A DNA stretch of 28,954 bases from an uncultured Lachnospiraceae bacterium (GTDB lineage: Bacteria; Bacillota; Clostridia; Lachnospirales; Lachnospiraceae), in NCBI GenBank assembly GCA_900548905.1, contig URMK01000069.1, forward strand, positions 1-28,954, given 5' to 3'. The translations under genes and the position numbers were made by a program. Positions within the stretch are counted from its first letter, which is position 1. Each line of letters opens with the position of its first letter. The notes below the pieces were generated by a model, which made no database searches, was not told the origin of the DNA, and saw only the letters and a list, made by a program, of their open reading frames with translations. Shown here piece after piece: positions 7,961-15,848 of the stretch.

Positions 7961-8033
7961 GCTGCTGTGGCTCAGTCGGTAGAGCGTCGCATTGGTAGTG
8001 CGGAGGTCATGGGTCCGATTCCCATCAGCAGCT
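7961..8033 (+). tRNA. tRNA-Thr (anticodon GGU)
   Basis: The cloverleaf folds fully. The acceptor stem GCTGCTG (7961-7967) pairs perfectly with CAGCAGC (8026-8032). The D-arm is GCTC/GAGC with GG in the loop. The anticodon stem is TCGCA/TGCGG with the loop TTGGTAG, giving anticodon GGT at 7994-7996. The T-stem is ATGGG/CCCAT. The discriminator is T8033 and no CCA is encoded. The T-loop reads TCCGATT, so position 55, nearly always T (pseudouridine), is C (8015). It decodes ACC and ACU threonine codons. Confidence 0.93.
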
Positions 8034-8039
8034 TGTAAG

Positions 8040-8066
8040 AAGCCCGTATTTTACGGGCTTTTTTCA
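8040..8066 (+). terminator. Terminator of the tRNA-Thr gene
   Basis: AAGCCCGTA (8040-8048) pairs perfectly with TACGGGCTT (8052-8060) around a 3-nt loop and runs into a T-tract to about 8064. It begins 6 nt after the tRNA, so the tRNA is a single-gene transcription unit. Confidence 0.92.
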
Positions 8067-8167
8067 TGTCTGAAAATAAGCAAGATTATATTTATGTTAT
8101 TTAAAATAGCATTTATATCTATAATCAATGTTATAGTTAGGTACTGGAAAGTAGGTAACCTTTTTGG

Positions 8168-8542
8168 TTATATGCAGAACTGTAATTTTTTTTGCCTAAA
8201 TTGTTTTGATAAGGCGTTATTTCCATAAATTAAATGAATCTTAGAATATAGAAATCTTGGTTCCGGTCGGTATATGCTATATTGGTTGTCCATGCTAAGA
8301 AAATTTATTAGGCCGGTAATTAATACACTTATTACTTTAAAGAAATAAGTATGAAATAGATTGTTTGGTTTGGGCTTATAATAATAATTATTTTTAAGTC
8401 GTTTACAAGAATTTGCCCTCTTGACGGAATAAACCCCTGTACAAGAAGGTTCCCTTTTGGTTAATGAAGATTTCATTATATCTGCTGTATCTATGTTTCT
8501 TGATAGATTAATATTACTATTCTTTTGTAATCGCTTTCGCAT
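8168..8542 (-). CDS. Hypothetical protein in an AT-rich stretch
   Basis: A 124-codon reverse-strand frame that I do not recognise. The start ATG at 8542 is preceded by AAGGGGG with 5-nt spacing, and TATAAT lies directly upstream of that, which favours a real transcript. The product is basic, with Cys at two or more positions in the N-terminal half, one hydrophobic stretch (VISVLITGLINFL) near the middle, and a Lys/Gln-rich end. Base composition is clearly more AT-rich than the flanking genes, as is the whole interval 8067-8625. It may be a young or transferred gene, a remnant, or chance coding in AT-rich DNA. An in-frame ATG at 8566 is less likely because the Shine-Dalgarno lies after it. Confidence 0.35.
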   Translation of the reverse strand: MRKRLQKNSNINLSRNIDTADIMKSSLTKREPSCTGVYSVKRANSCKRLKNNYYYKPKPNNLFHTYFFKVISVLITGLINFLSMDNQYSIYRPEPRFLYSKIHLIYGNNALSKQFRQKKLQFCI

Positions 8543-8625
8543 AAAATCCCCCTTATTATAACACAATCAAAGTAATACAAAAGTTTTTTAAACATTTAAG
8601 TTCCAATTCTATATAAAAAGTAAAC

Positions 8626-8672
8626 GTGCCTTTCCATACTACGCCTCACGGCATAGGGAAGGCGCTTTTTTT
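8626..8672 (+). terminator. Terminator-like hairpin between two reverse-strand genes
   Basis: GTGCCTTTCC (8626-8635) pairs with GGGAAGGCGC (8656-8665), including two G-T wobbles, with a small inner stem GCC/GGC. T-run 8666-8672 follows on the forward strand. On the reverse strand the same hairpin lies just after the AraC stop codon and is followed by a T-rich stretch, so its likely job is to end the AraC transcript. Confidence 0.6.
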
Positions 8673-8709
8673 CAGTCATAAATCCGGCCTGCAAAGCAGC
8701 AGCCCATAC

Positions 8710-9594
8710 TTACTGATGGAACAGCATACGCTTGGAAAACGCATTCCGGTATTCGCTTGGTGTCAGCCCCGTGAGTTTTTTGTAGAATTTCATGAAGTTA
8801 TGGCTGTCGGCAAAACCCAGGGCGTTGCTGATTTCCAGGATAGTCATATTGGTGTCTGTCAACATGAAATTGGCCTCGTCGATTTTGGCCTTCATTATGT
8901 ATCTTTTCAGAGACACGCCTGCTATGGAACTGAACATATGGGAGAGATATTTTTCGTTATAGCCGAAGGAACGGGCGATGTCCGATACCCGTATATTTTC
9001 CTGGATATGGCATTTGATATAATCCAGGATATCCTGAAACATCTGCCGTTGGGTCTTGGTAGGCGCTCCCAGATTGAATTGTTTGAGATGCTGGTTATGG
9101 ATTTCGCACATGACCAGAGTGGTCATATAATTGATGGTCAGCTGATCATAACGGGAGCGGACGGCATCCTGGAGCTGTTTCATCAGTACAATGATTTTTT
9201 CTGTATTCAGTGTCTGGCAGTATTGGGGAATCAGCAGCCTGATATTGTTTTCCGCGAGATAGCCCAGGGTTTCCGGCGATCCGTCTTCGGGGATTACAAG
9301 GGAAACCGGATGCCGGGAGGTGAAATGCATCCAGTAAAAGCTGCAGTCGGAGGGCTTGAAACCGCGGCGCAGGTTAAAGGGGGGCTGACCGGGAGGGAGA
9401 AGAAGGGTTTCGCCGGTGTTGACGGTAAAATCCTGGTTTTGGTAAGAGATGTAGAGCGGCCCTTTGGATATGACAAAAAGTTCATAGTCAAGCAAATCGG
9501 CGGTCTCATGGACCCAGTTGGGAGAGAGCGCTTCAAATTTGCCGGTATAAACATATTCAAGAGGTTTATCGATTGTAAATTCATAAGCCTTCAA
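8710..9594 (-). CDS. AraC family transcriptional regulator (cupin-type sensor plus two-HTH domain)
   Basis: A 294-residue regulator of standard AraC/XylS length. Residues about 1-150 form a cupin-like ligand-binding half (VNTGETLLLPPGQPP near residues 58-72). Residues about 195-290 hold the paired helix-turn-helix domain, with VSDIARSFGYNEKYLSHMF in the first motif and TILEISNALGFADSHNFMKFYKKLTGLTPSEYR in the second, an excellent match to the AraC signature. The start is TTG (reverse strand of 9592-9594). AAGGAGG lies 9 nt before it and the next in-frame Met is deep inside the cupin half. It is divergent from the sugar ABC importer and is the obvious candidate to activate it, with an oligosaccharide or its product as effector. 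Confidence 0.9.
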   Translation of the reverse strand: MKAYEFTIDKPLEYVYTGKFEALSPNWVHETADLLDYELFVISKGPLYISYQNQDFTVNTGETLLLPPGQPPFNLRRGFKPSDCSFYWMHFTSRHPVSLVIPEDGSPETLGYLAENNIRLLIPQYCQTLNTEKIIVLMKQLQDAVRSRYDQLTINYMTTLVMCEIHNQHLKQFNLGAPTKTQRQMFQDILDYIKCHIQENIRVSDIARSFGYNEKYLSHMFSSIAGVSLKRYIMKAKIDEANFMLTDTNMTILEISNALGFADSHNFMKFYKKLTGLTPSEYRNAFSKRMLFHQ

Positions 9595-9633
9595 GAACCG
9601 CGCCCTCCTTTCTGAATGGCAGCCTGAAATTTA

Positions 9634-9646
9634 ACACCCCAGGTGT
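9634..9646. promoter_or_regulatory. Palindrome near the AraC gene start, possible operator
   Basis: ACACC-CCA-GGTGT is a perfect inverted repeat with a 3-bp centre, 40-50 bp upstream of the AraC start codon. Its GGTGT half, continued as GGTGTAT, matches the left end of the operator-like array at 9832-9909. A TTGACA hexamer on the reverse strand (9660-9665) places the palindrome where a -10 box would fall. I infer autoregulation, but no good -10 hexamer is visible. Confidence 0.4.
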
Positions 9647-9831
9647 ATCTTTATCCTGTTGTCAAGTAATAAGAATTGTCTGTATGTATGTAATATAGTT
9701 CTATAACGAACGTAATTAAAACATAAAATAGCTGGAAGAGCAGGAAATAGGAGATTTTTTATATTGGTAATAAATGGAAATTAGTAAATAATGCATAAAA
9801 ATAGTATATAAAAAGCTCTTAAAATGTACAA

Positions 9832-9909
9832 GGTGTATAAAGGTTAGGTTGGGTGTAAAAAGGTTGTGGATTTCCGGGTGTGAAAAGGAAGCTATAACCT
9901 TTTTACACT
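9832..9909. promoter_or_regulatory. Operator-like array: three direct and one inverted copy of GGTGTAWAAAGGTT
   Basis: GGTGTATAAAGGTT (9832-9845), GGTGTAAAAAGGTT (9852-9865) and GGTGTGAAAAGGAA (9877-9890) are followed by the inverted AACCTTTTTACACT (9896-9909), which matches the second copy at 13 of 14 bases. The first two starts are 20 bp apart, about two helical turns; the third follows after 25 bp. The array ends 18 bp before the candidate -35 box of the importer operon, the classic place for AraC-family activator sites. That the divergent AraC protein binds here is inference. Confidence 0.65.
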
Positions 9910-9927
9910 TAATGTATCTTTATGACA

Positions 9928-9956
9928 TTTACGAAAAGGGAATGGAATTATAAGAT
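9928..9956 (+). promoter_or_regulatory. Candidate promoter of the sugar importer operon
   Basis: TTTACG (9928-9933) and TAAGAT (9951-9956) are 17 bp apart, each matching consensus at four of six positions. A weak promoter beside an activator array is what regulated sugar operons usually show. The leader to the ATG at 10225 would be about 260 nt. It contains nested inverted repeats CGGCT/AGCCG and CCCCGT/ACGGGG (10101-10145) but no T-run. Confidence 0.45.
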
Positions 9957-10224
9957 ATACCCATAAAAACCGGTTCAGTTACAAATGATATATTCAAAAT
10001 GCACGATAAAATAAATCAGTACCGGCAGATGCATAATGAAATGAGACCAATAAAATGCCGCTGACAAGCGAAGCATACAGCTATTTTCAGGGATGGAGTT
10101 CGGCTTCCCCGTCAGGGTACGGAAAAACCACGGGGAGCGGAGCCGGAAAAAGAATGTTTACCGGCAAAAAAAGGAAATAACACGGCAACCGTGAAATTTC
10201 AAAATAAAGAATGGAGGAAAAAGG

Positions 10225-11916
10225 ATGAAAAAGAAAGTATTGGCACTGGTGCTTTCCGCAGCAATGCTTGCAGGTCTGCTTGCCGGCTGCGGCAGCAGTT
10301 CAAGTACGGGCGGCACGGCAGGCAGCACGGGTACGGAAACAGCAGCTTCTGCGGCGGAAGGGAACGGCAGTGATGCGTCCGCATCCACCGGGGAAGTAGT
10401 GAAGCTGAAAGCGTTGATTATTTCCCACTCTCTGACTAAGGATATCACGGAAATGAAGTGGGTATCCGAAATCGAAGAAAAAGCGGGAGTAGAGATCGAA
10501 TGGGAACAAATCCGGGCTGATTGGGAAACGGTAAAGTCCACCCGGTTTGCCGCAGGGGATATTCCGGATCTTTTATTTAATGCGACTGCGGATTCCGATT
10601 ATACTAAGTATGCCGGCCTGTTTACGGACCTGACCCCTTACATAAGTGCGGAAACAACACCGAACATCACGGCCATGTTTGAAGAAGAGCCGGACACCAA
10701 GACCCTGGCGACCACAATGGAGGGAAAAATATTCGGGCTTCCCAAATTCCAGGGGAAATGGCCTTCCACCAATACGGTTATGTTCATAAATCAGGAATGG
10801 CTTACGAATGTGGGAAAAGAAGTACCCACCACCTATTCCGAGCTGAAGGACGTGCTGATGGCTTTTAAGGAACAGGACGCCAACGGAAACGGAGATCCCG
10901 GTGATGAAATACCTATGGACTTCAATGCAGGCGCCAACAACGGCTGGTTCAACAGCGCTTATTCCATGACAAATCTCGTCGGCTCCCTTGGCATTCAGCT
11001 TACCAACTGGGGCACAGATGCCTATTTTGCGGAAGACGGACAGATCAAATGCTATGCGGTGGACGAGCGGTACAAACTTTTCATGAAATATGTAGCAGAC
11101 CTTTACTCGAACGGCCTGATCAATACCAACGCGATTTCCAATGACTATTCCTCCTTCCAGTCCTTATCCCGCGGCAATGAAAACGGGGAGGCTCTGGTGG
11201 GATGTGTATTCGGCTGGGAAGAAACGGACAAATTCGGGCCGAACCTTTACAGCCAGTATGTTCCGGTCCCTGCTCTGGACTATGATATTGACTGCGAACC
11301 CGGAACCTATGATACACGCTGGAGAGACGACTACACAGGACTGAACATGTCCGGGAACCGGGTATGCGTCAGTGCTAATTGCAAGGATGTGGAAGCCGCG
11401 GTACGGTTTATCGACTGCTTCTATGATCCGGCGGTATCCGTACAGGGCCTGTTCGGCGGCATTTCCGACGGCTGTGTGGAGCAGACCGGAGACAACAGCT
11501 TCAAGGTTCTGGATCCCCTGGATCCCGATACGGATCCCGGTACCTGGAAATGGACCAGCACCATGGCGGACAATGCGCCCATGTATATCCGCAGAAGCAC
11601 GGAAATCGAAATGGCACAGGATATGACCTTTGCGCTGGAGGAAAGAAAAATATACGATGACGTGATTGCCAAAGCAAGCGAATCGGATACCTATCCCCAG
11701 ATGTTTATGAAATATTCGGAAGAGGATCAAAATACGATGGCTCTCACCCAGGCAAATATCAATAATATTATTGATAACTACTGGTCCCTGTGGATGACAG
11801 GGGAATCGGACATCGACGCCGACTGGGACAGTTACGTGAAGAGCGTGAACGACGCGGGCCTTCCTCAGATACTGGAAATCAGGCAGACGGCCTTTGATAC
11901 ATATCTGGGAAAATAA
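10225..11916 (+). CDS. Sugar ABC transporter substrate-binding lipoprotein (family 1, LplA/YtcQ-like)
   Basis: A 563-residue extracellular solute-binding protein. A lipoprotein signal peptide (MKKKVLALVLSAAMLAGLLAGC) ends in the lipobox LAGC with C22 as the lipidated residue. A Ser/Gly/Thr/Ala-rich linker of about 35 residues leads to the binding domain. Length over 500 residues and the pairing with LplB- and YtcP-type permeases place it in the group that binds oligosaccharides. GGAGG lies 7 nt before the ATG. It is the first gene of an importer operon with no ATPase gene; such systems usually borrow a shared MsmK-type ATPase encoded elsewhere. The ligand cannot be read from sequence, but the neighbouring GH127, GH172 and GH32 genes suggest a furanose-containing oligosaccharide. 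Confidence 0.92.
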   Translation: MKKKVLALVLSAAMLAGLLAGCGSSSSTGGTAGSTGTETAASAAEGNGSDASASTGEVVKLKALIISHSLTKDITEMKWVSEIEEKAGVEIEWEQIRADWETVKSTRFAAGDIPDLLFNATADSDYTKYAGLFTDLTPYISAETTPNITAMFEEEPDTKTLATTMEGKIFGLPKFQGKWPSTNTVMFINQEWLTNVGKEVPTTYSELKDVLMAFKEQDANGNGDPGDEIPMDFNAGANNGWFNSAYSMTNLVGSLGIQLTNWGTDAYFAEDGQIKCYAVDERYKLFMKYVADLYSNGLINTNAISNDYSSFQSLSRGNENGEALVGCVFGWEETDKFGPNLYSQYVPVPALDYDIDCEPGTYDTRWRDDYTGLNMSGNRVCVSANCKDVEAAVRFIDCFYDPAVSVQGLFGGISDGCVEQTGDNSFKVLDPLDPDTDPGTWKWTSTMADNAPMYIRRSTEIEMAQDMTFALEERKIYDDVIAKASESDTYPQMFMKYSEEDQNTMALTQANINNIIDNYWSLWMTGESDIDADWDSYVKSVNDAGLPQILEIRQTAFDTYLGK

Positions 11917-11965
11917 ACCCGGACGGACCTGAATAAAAGAACAGATAATGTAACAGTTCAGACAG

Positions 11966-11990
11966 GTGGGATGTGTTTTTTGCATCCCAC
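11966..11990 (+). other. Intercistronic hairpin between binding protein and permeases
   Basis: GTGGGATG (11966-11973) pairs perfectly with CATCCCAC (11983-11990). An outer CAGA/TCTG block may extend it. No T-run follows. Hairpins in this position commonly protect the upstream mRNA and let the binding protein be made in excess over the permeases; that role is inferred. Confidence 0.65.
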
Positions 11991-12016
11991 ATTCTGTATG
12001 AAGGAAGGGTGATCGT

Positions 12017-12985
12017 ATGAGCGCTACGTCTAAGGGGATGAAAGTTCCTAAAAAGAATGCTCCGGCCGGAACGAAACAGGGATACCGGAAATATTTCCAG
12101 CATAACTGGCAGCTGTGGATCATGCTGTTTCCCGCTATGCTGTATATCCTTATTTTCTGTTATGTTCCCATGTATGGTATCCAGCTGGCATTCCGTGAAT
12201 ACAGCTTTACAGCCGGCATTACAGGCGGTAAATTCGTCGGCATGAAATATTTCAGGCAATATTTTGAGAGTCCTATGTTCTGGACAACTTTAAAAAACAC
12301 ATTTGTTATATCAGCGACCAGTATTCTCGTAGGCTTTCCGGCTCCGATTATCCTGGCGATGGTGATCAATCAAATCCGCAGTCCAAAATGGAAGCGCACA
12401 GTGCAGACAACGGTCTACATTCCTTATTTCATTTCCGTGGTAGTCCTGGTATCCATGCTGAATATCATGTTTGCCAATGACAGCGGCGTGATAGCTAATT
12501 TTTTAAAGAGCCTTCATATTGTTTCCCGGGATACTAACATATTGGGGAAGGAATCCTGCTTTGTGCCTCTGTATGTGCTTTCCGGCGTTTGGCAGACCAT
12601 GGGCTGGAACAGTATTATCTTTATTGCCGCCCTGTCCTCTGTGGATACCCAGCTGTACGATGCCTGCAGGATTGACGGGGCCAACCGGTGGCAGACGATG
12701 ATACATATTGATTTTCCGGCTATCCTGCCCACAATCATGATTCTGCTAATCATGAATATGGGAAATATCCTGAATGTAGGGTTTGACAAGGTCTTTCTGA
12801 TGCAGAACAGCCTGAATCTGGGGGCGAGCCAGGTTATCTCCACCTACGTCTATACGGTGGGTATTAAATCCTCACAGTTCAGCTTCGGTGCGGCTGTGGG
12901 CCTGTTTAATACGGTGATTAATTTTGTATTCCTGCTGGTAACCAACTTTATTTCCAAACGTACCACCGGCACCGGATTGATGTAG
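12017..12985 (+). CDS. Sugar ABC transporter permease (LplB/YteP-like)
   Basis: A 322-residue inner-membrane permease with six predicted transmembrane segments, starting WIMLFPAMLYILIFCYVPMYG at about residue 35. The EAA-type loop that contacts the ATPase appears as YDACRIDGANRWQTMIHIDFP near residues 214-234, with the conserved Gly. GGAAGGGTGAT lies 3-10 nt upstream of the ATG. It is separated from the second permease gene by only 12 bp, so they are co-translated as the two halves of the channel. Confidence 0.93.
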   Translation: MSATSKGMKVPKKNAPAGTKQGYRKYFQHNWQLWIMLFPAMLYILIFCYVPMYGIQLAFREYSFTAGITGGKFVGMKYFRQYFESPMFWTTLKNTFVISATSILVGFPAPIILAMVINQIRSPKWKRTVQTTVYIPYFISVVVLVSMLNIMFANDSGVIANFLKSLHIVSRDTNILGKESCFVPLYVLSGVWQTMGWNSIIFIAALSSVDTQLYDACRIDGANRWQTMIHIDFPAILPTIMILLIMNMGNILNVGFDKVFLMQNSLNLGASQVISTYVYTVGIKSSQFSFGAAVGLFNTVINFVFLLVTNFISKRTTGTGLM

Positions 12986-12997
12986 GAGGGGGAAAAT

Positions 12998-13915
12998 ATG
13001 GCAGATAATAAGAAAAGCCCTGAAAGGACGGGGAAAAAGTCCTTTAACTGGCCGGACAGAATATTCGGCGCAATGGTTCTCATCCTGAGCATCCTGGTAT
13101 TCATTGTTATCGCTTATCCGCTGTGGTTTATTATTATTGCATCCATCAGCAATTCCAATTTGGTGAATCTGGGAAAAGTTACCTTTTGGCCCAAAGACAT
13201 TCGTTTTTATGGATACCAGCAGATTATAGACGATACCCGTATCTGGATGGGATACGCCAATACCATATTTTATGTGGTTGCGGGAACGCTTCTGAATATG
13301 GCGGTTACCATGCCGGCGGCCTATGCCTTATCCAGAAGAAATTTCAAGGCAAGGAACAAGGTGATGTTTTACTTTGTTTTCACCATGTTTTTCAGCGGCG
13401 GACTGGTTCCCCTCTATATGACCGTAAGCTCTCTGGGGCTGATATCCACCAAGACCATTCTCATTGTTTTTGTGGCGGTCAATACCTATAACCTGATCAT
13501 TGCAAGGACGTTTATTGAAAATTCCATTCCGGAGGATTTGTATGAGGCGGCGGTACTGGACGGCTGTTCCCATTTCAATTATTTTATCAAGGTGGTCCTG
13601 CCCTTATCCAAGGCGGTGATTTCCGTTCTGATCCTGTATTATGCGGTATTCCACTGGAATGATTTCTTTAATGCGCTGCTGTTTAACAGCAATGCCAAAA
13701 ATGCGCCGCTCCAGATTATCCTGCGGGAAATCCTTCTGCTCAACCAGGCATTCTCCAGCGGTGTGGGAAGCGTACAGGGCGGCTATGCCCAGGGGGCCGC
13801 GGATCAGGTAAAATATGCAGTTATCATAGTATCCACCCTGCCGATTCTGTGCGTATATCCTTTTATCCAGAAATATTTTGAAAAAGGTGTGATGATCGGA
13901 GCGGTTAAGGGCTGA
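12998..13915 (+). CDS. Sugar ABC transporter permease (YtcP/LplC-like)
   Basis: A 305-residue carbohydrate permease of the MalG/YtcP side. It has six hydrophobic segments, an N-terminal cytoplasmic stretch of about 25 residues, and the ATPase-contact loop YEAAVLDGCSHFNYF near residue 184. A strong AGGAGG precedes the ATG. Together with the LplB-like permease, the lipoprotein and an ATPase from elsewhere it should form a complete CUT1-type importer. Confidence 0.93.
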   Translation: MADNKKSPERTGKKSFNWPDRIFGAMVLILSILVFIVIAYPLWFIIIASISNSNLVNLGKVTFWPKDIRFYGYQQIIDDTRIWMGYANTIFYVVAGTLLNMAVTMPAAYALSRRNFKARNKVMFYFVFTMFFSGGLVPLYMTVSSLGLISTKTILIVFVAVNTYNLIIARTFIENSIPEDLYEAAVLDGCSHFNYFIKVVLPLSKAVISVLILYYAVFHWNDFFNALLFNSNAKNAPLQIILREILLLNQAFSSGVGSVQGGYAQGAADQVKYAVIIVSTLPILCVYPFIQKYFEKGVMIGAVKG

Positions 13916-13962
13916 TGGGAATGCGCGTTTTTCGGCGTGCAGGGGAAAATAGTTGAGACAAT

Positions 13963-14012
13963 AGCGGTTTCAGACCGCTGATTCATGCAGTATCGCAGGC
14001 ATGCCCGCGATA
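13963..14012 (+). other. Two small hairpins between the permease and GH127 genes
   Basis: AGCGGT (13963-13968) pairs with ACCGCT (13974-13979). TATCGC (13991-13996) pairs with GCGATA (14007-14012), enclosing the self-complementary GGCATGCC. Neither is followed by a T-run. The second ends just before the GH127 Shine-Dalgarno. They probably tune mRNA stability or translation at this 112-bp junction, or are the trace of a lost gene. Confidence 0.45.
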
Positions 14013-14027
14013 GGCAGGGGGATAAAA

Positions 14028-15848
14028 ATGGACAGATTGAAGGATTTCCAATACCGGAAGGTAGAACTTAAAAACAGCCTGTGGGAACGGCAGCGCAGGG
14101 ATACGGCAGAAACCTACCTGGCGATACCCAATGATTCTTTTCTTTACTATTTCAGGAAGATGGCAGGGCTGGAGGCTCCCGGAGAGGGATTGACGGGCTG
14201 GTATGGAAACGGAGCATCCACCTTCGGACAGAAGCTGGGGGCCTTTGCCAAGCTCTATGCGGTGACCGGTGATTACCGGCTGAAGGAAAAGGCGGTTTAT
14301 CTGGCGGATGAATGGGGGAAATGTGCCGAAGCGGATCAAAAGGTGATCGACTGCAACGGCACATATGTATATGAAAAGCTGCTGGGCGGATTCCTGGATA
14401 TGTATGAATATCTGGGATATGAAAAAGGGCCTGTCTGGTGTTCCCTTCTTACAGACAGCGCGGCGGCGCGGTTTAAAAGGGATATTCCCAGAGACGGGCT
14501 GCAGGGACCGGAATTATGTGACAATGACATGATAGAGTGGTATACGCTTCCGGAGAACCTGTACCGCGCCTACCGGCTGACCGGGGAACAGAAATATCTG
14601 GATTTTGCTAGGGAATGGGACTATACGTATCTGTGGGATAAGCTGTGCCGCAGGGACACTTCCATAGGCCCCAGGCACGCCTACAGTCAGGTTAACAGCC
14701 TGTCCAGCGCAGCAATGGCCTATGAGGTGACCGGAGAAAAAACCTACCTTGCTGCTATCGAGAACGGGTATGAAGAAATTACAGAAAAACATACGTATGC
14801 CACGGGAGGCTATGGCCCTGCAGAATGTCTGTTTGCGGAGGAAGAGGGCTTCCTGGGAGAGATGCTGAAGGATTCCTGGGATCCCACCAAAAGAAATGCT
14901 GTCTATCGCAATTTCGGCGGCGGATATGTGACCCGCAACGATAACTGGGGCAGCTGCGAGGTTTCCTGCTGTGCCTGGGCTGTGTTCAAACTATGCAATT
15001 ATCTGCTCCGGATTACCGGAAAAGCAAAATACGGCGCATGGGCCGAGCAGATGCTGATTAACGGCGTGGCGGGCCAGCCGCCCATTGATTCCCGGGGGCA
15101 TGTCATGTATTACGCAGGGTACTTTGTGGACGGTGCGGTAAAGAGCGTCCATGACAGAAGGCTGCAGGGCAACGGGGCCAATTTTGAATGGCAGTGCTGT
15201 ACCGGGACCTTTCCCCAGGATGTGGCGGAATATGCAAATATGCTTTATTATACGGATGAGGAAGGGATTTATGTATCCCAGTATATGCAGTCCAGAGCGG
15301 CATTTACCGTCAGGGGAGAAGAGGCGGTGCTGGAGAACTGTTCGGATGAGGATATCGCCCCGGTGCGGAGATTCCGGATACGGGCGGCAGGCGGCAGCCC
15401 GTTCCGGATTCGGTTCCGGGTGCCTCACTGGGCCGGGGGAGACAATCGGATTTTGGTAAACGGTGAGGATTCGGGGCAAAAGCCGTCTCCGGATACCTGG
15501 GCCGTGCTGGAACGGGTGTGGAAGGAGGACGATGTGATTACCGTAATCTATCCTTTCCTCCTGGAATTTAAGCCGGTTGATGATAAAAATAAGGATATTG
15601 CGGCGCTCTGTTTCGGGCCGGTGGTGCTGGCGGCGGATAAAATGACTTTGTTTGACGGGGATATGGAAAAACCGGAAACCTGGATTACCTGTGTGGAGGA
15701 AAAGGAAATGATTTTCCGTACCCGTCCCGGGCATGTATGTCCTTATCCCCAGGAAGTGAGGACCTTCCGTCCCTATTACAGGCTGCCTGTCATGGAGTGG
15801 TATTTTATGCATGTGCGGTTTCGCACACAAACGGGGGAAAGGGGATAA
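14028..15848 (+). CDS. Glycoside hydrolase family 127-like (DUF1680), putative beta-L-arabinofuranosidase
   Basis: A 606-residue cytoplasmic enzyme without a signal peptide. It shows the (alpha/alpha)6-barrel DUF1680 features: NGTYVYEKLLGGFLDMYEYLG near residue 107, HTYATGGYGPAE near 255, SCEVSCCAWAVFKL (309-322) and WQCCTGTFPQ (388-397). By analogy with HypBA1 of Bifidobacterium longum, E311, C314, C390 and C391 would form the zinc site, one Cys acting as nucleophile. GH127 members include beta-L-arabinofuranosidases and related furanosidases, so the substrate is uncertain. The ATG at 14028 is chosen because CAGGGGGAT precedes it; the in-frame start at 14001 has no such site. It is probably co-transcribed with the importer. 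It ends exactly where the decayed GH5-like gene begins. Confidence 0.85.
   Translation: MDRLKDFQYRKVELKNSLWERQRRDTAETYLAIPNDSFLYYFRKMAGLEAPGEGLTGWYGNGASTFGQKLGAFAKLYAVTGDYRLKEKAVYLADEWGKCAEADQKVIDCNGTYVYEKLLGGFLDMYEYLGYEKGPVWCSLLTDSAAARFKRDIPRDGLQGPELCDNDMIEWYTLPENLYRAYRLTGEQKYLDFAREWDYTYLWDKLCRRDTSIGPRHAYSQVNSLSSAAMAYEVTGEKTYLAAIENGYEEITEKHTYATGGYGPAECLFAEEEGFLGEMLKDSWDPTKRNAVYRNFGGGYVTRNDNWGSCEVSCCAWAVFKLCNYLLRITGKAKYGAWAEQMLINGVAGQPPIDSRGHVMYYAGYFVDGAVKSVHDRRLQGNGANFEWQCCTGTFPQDVAEYANMLYYTDEEGIYVSQYMQSRAAFTVRGEEAVLENCSDEDIAPVRRFRIRAAGGSPFRIRFRVPHWAGGDNRILVNGEDSGQKPSPDTWAVLERVWKEDDVITVIYPFLLEFKPVDDKNKDIAALCFGPVVLAADKMTLFDGDMEKPETWITCVEEKEMIFRTRPGHVCPYPQEVRTFRPYYRLPVMEWYFMHVRFRTQTGERG

Noticed and set aside
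7961..8170. Prophage or island attachment site at the tRNA-Thr 3' end
   Set aside because: No integrase gene is present, and I noticed no repeat of the tRNA 3' end elsewhere in the window, although I did not search exhaustively.
8626..9615. Forward 329-codon frame over the AraC gene
   Set aside because: Antisense to an unmistakable AraC regulator with TTG start and strong Shine-Dalgarno; its product matches nothing I recognise.
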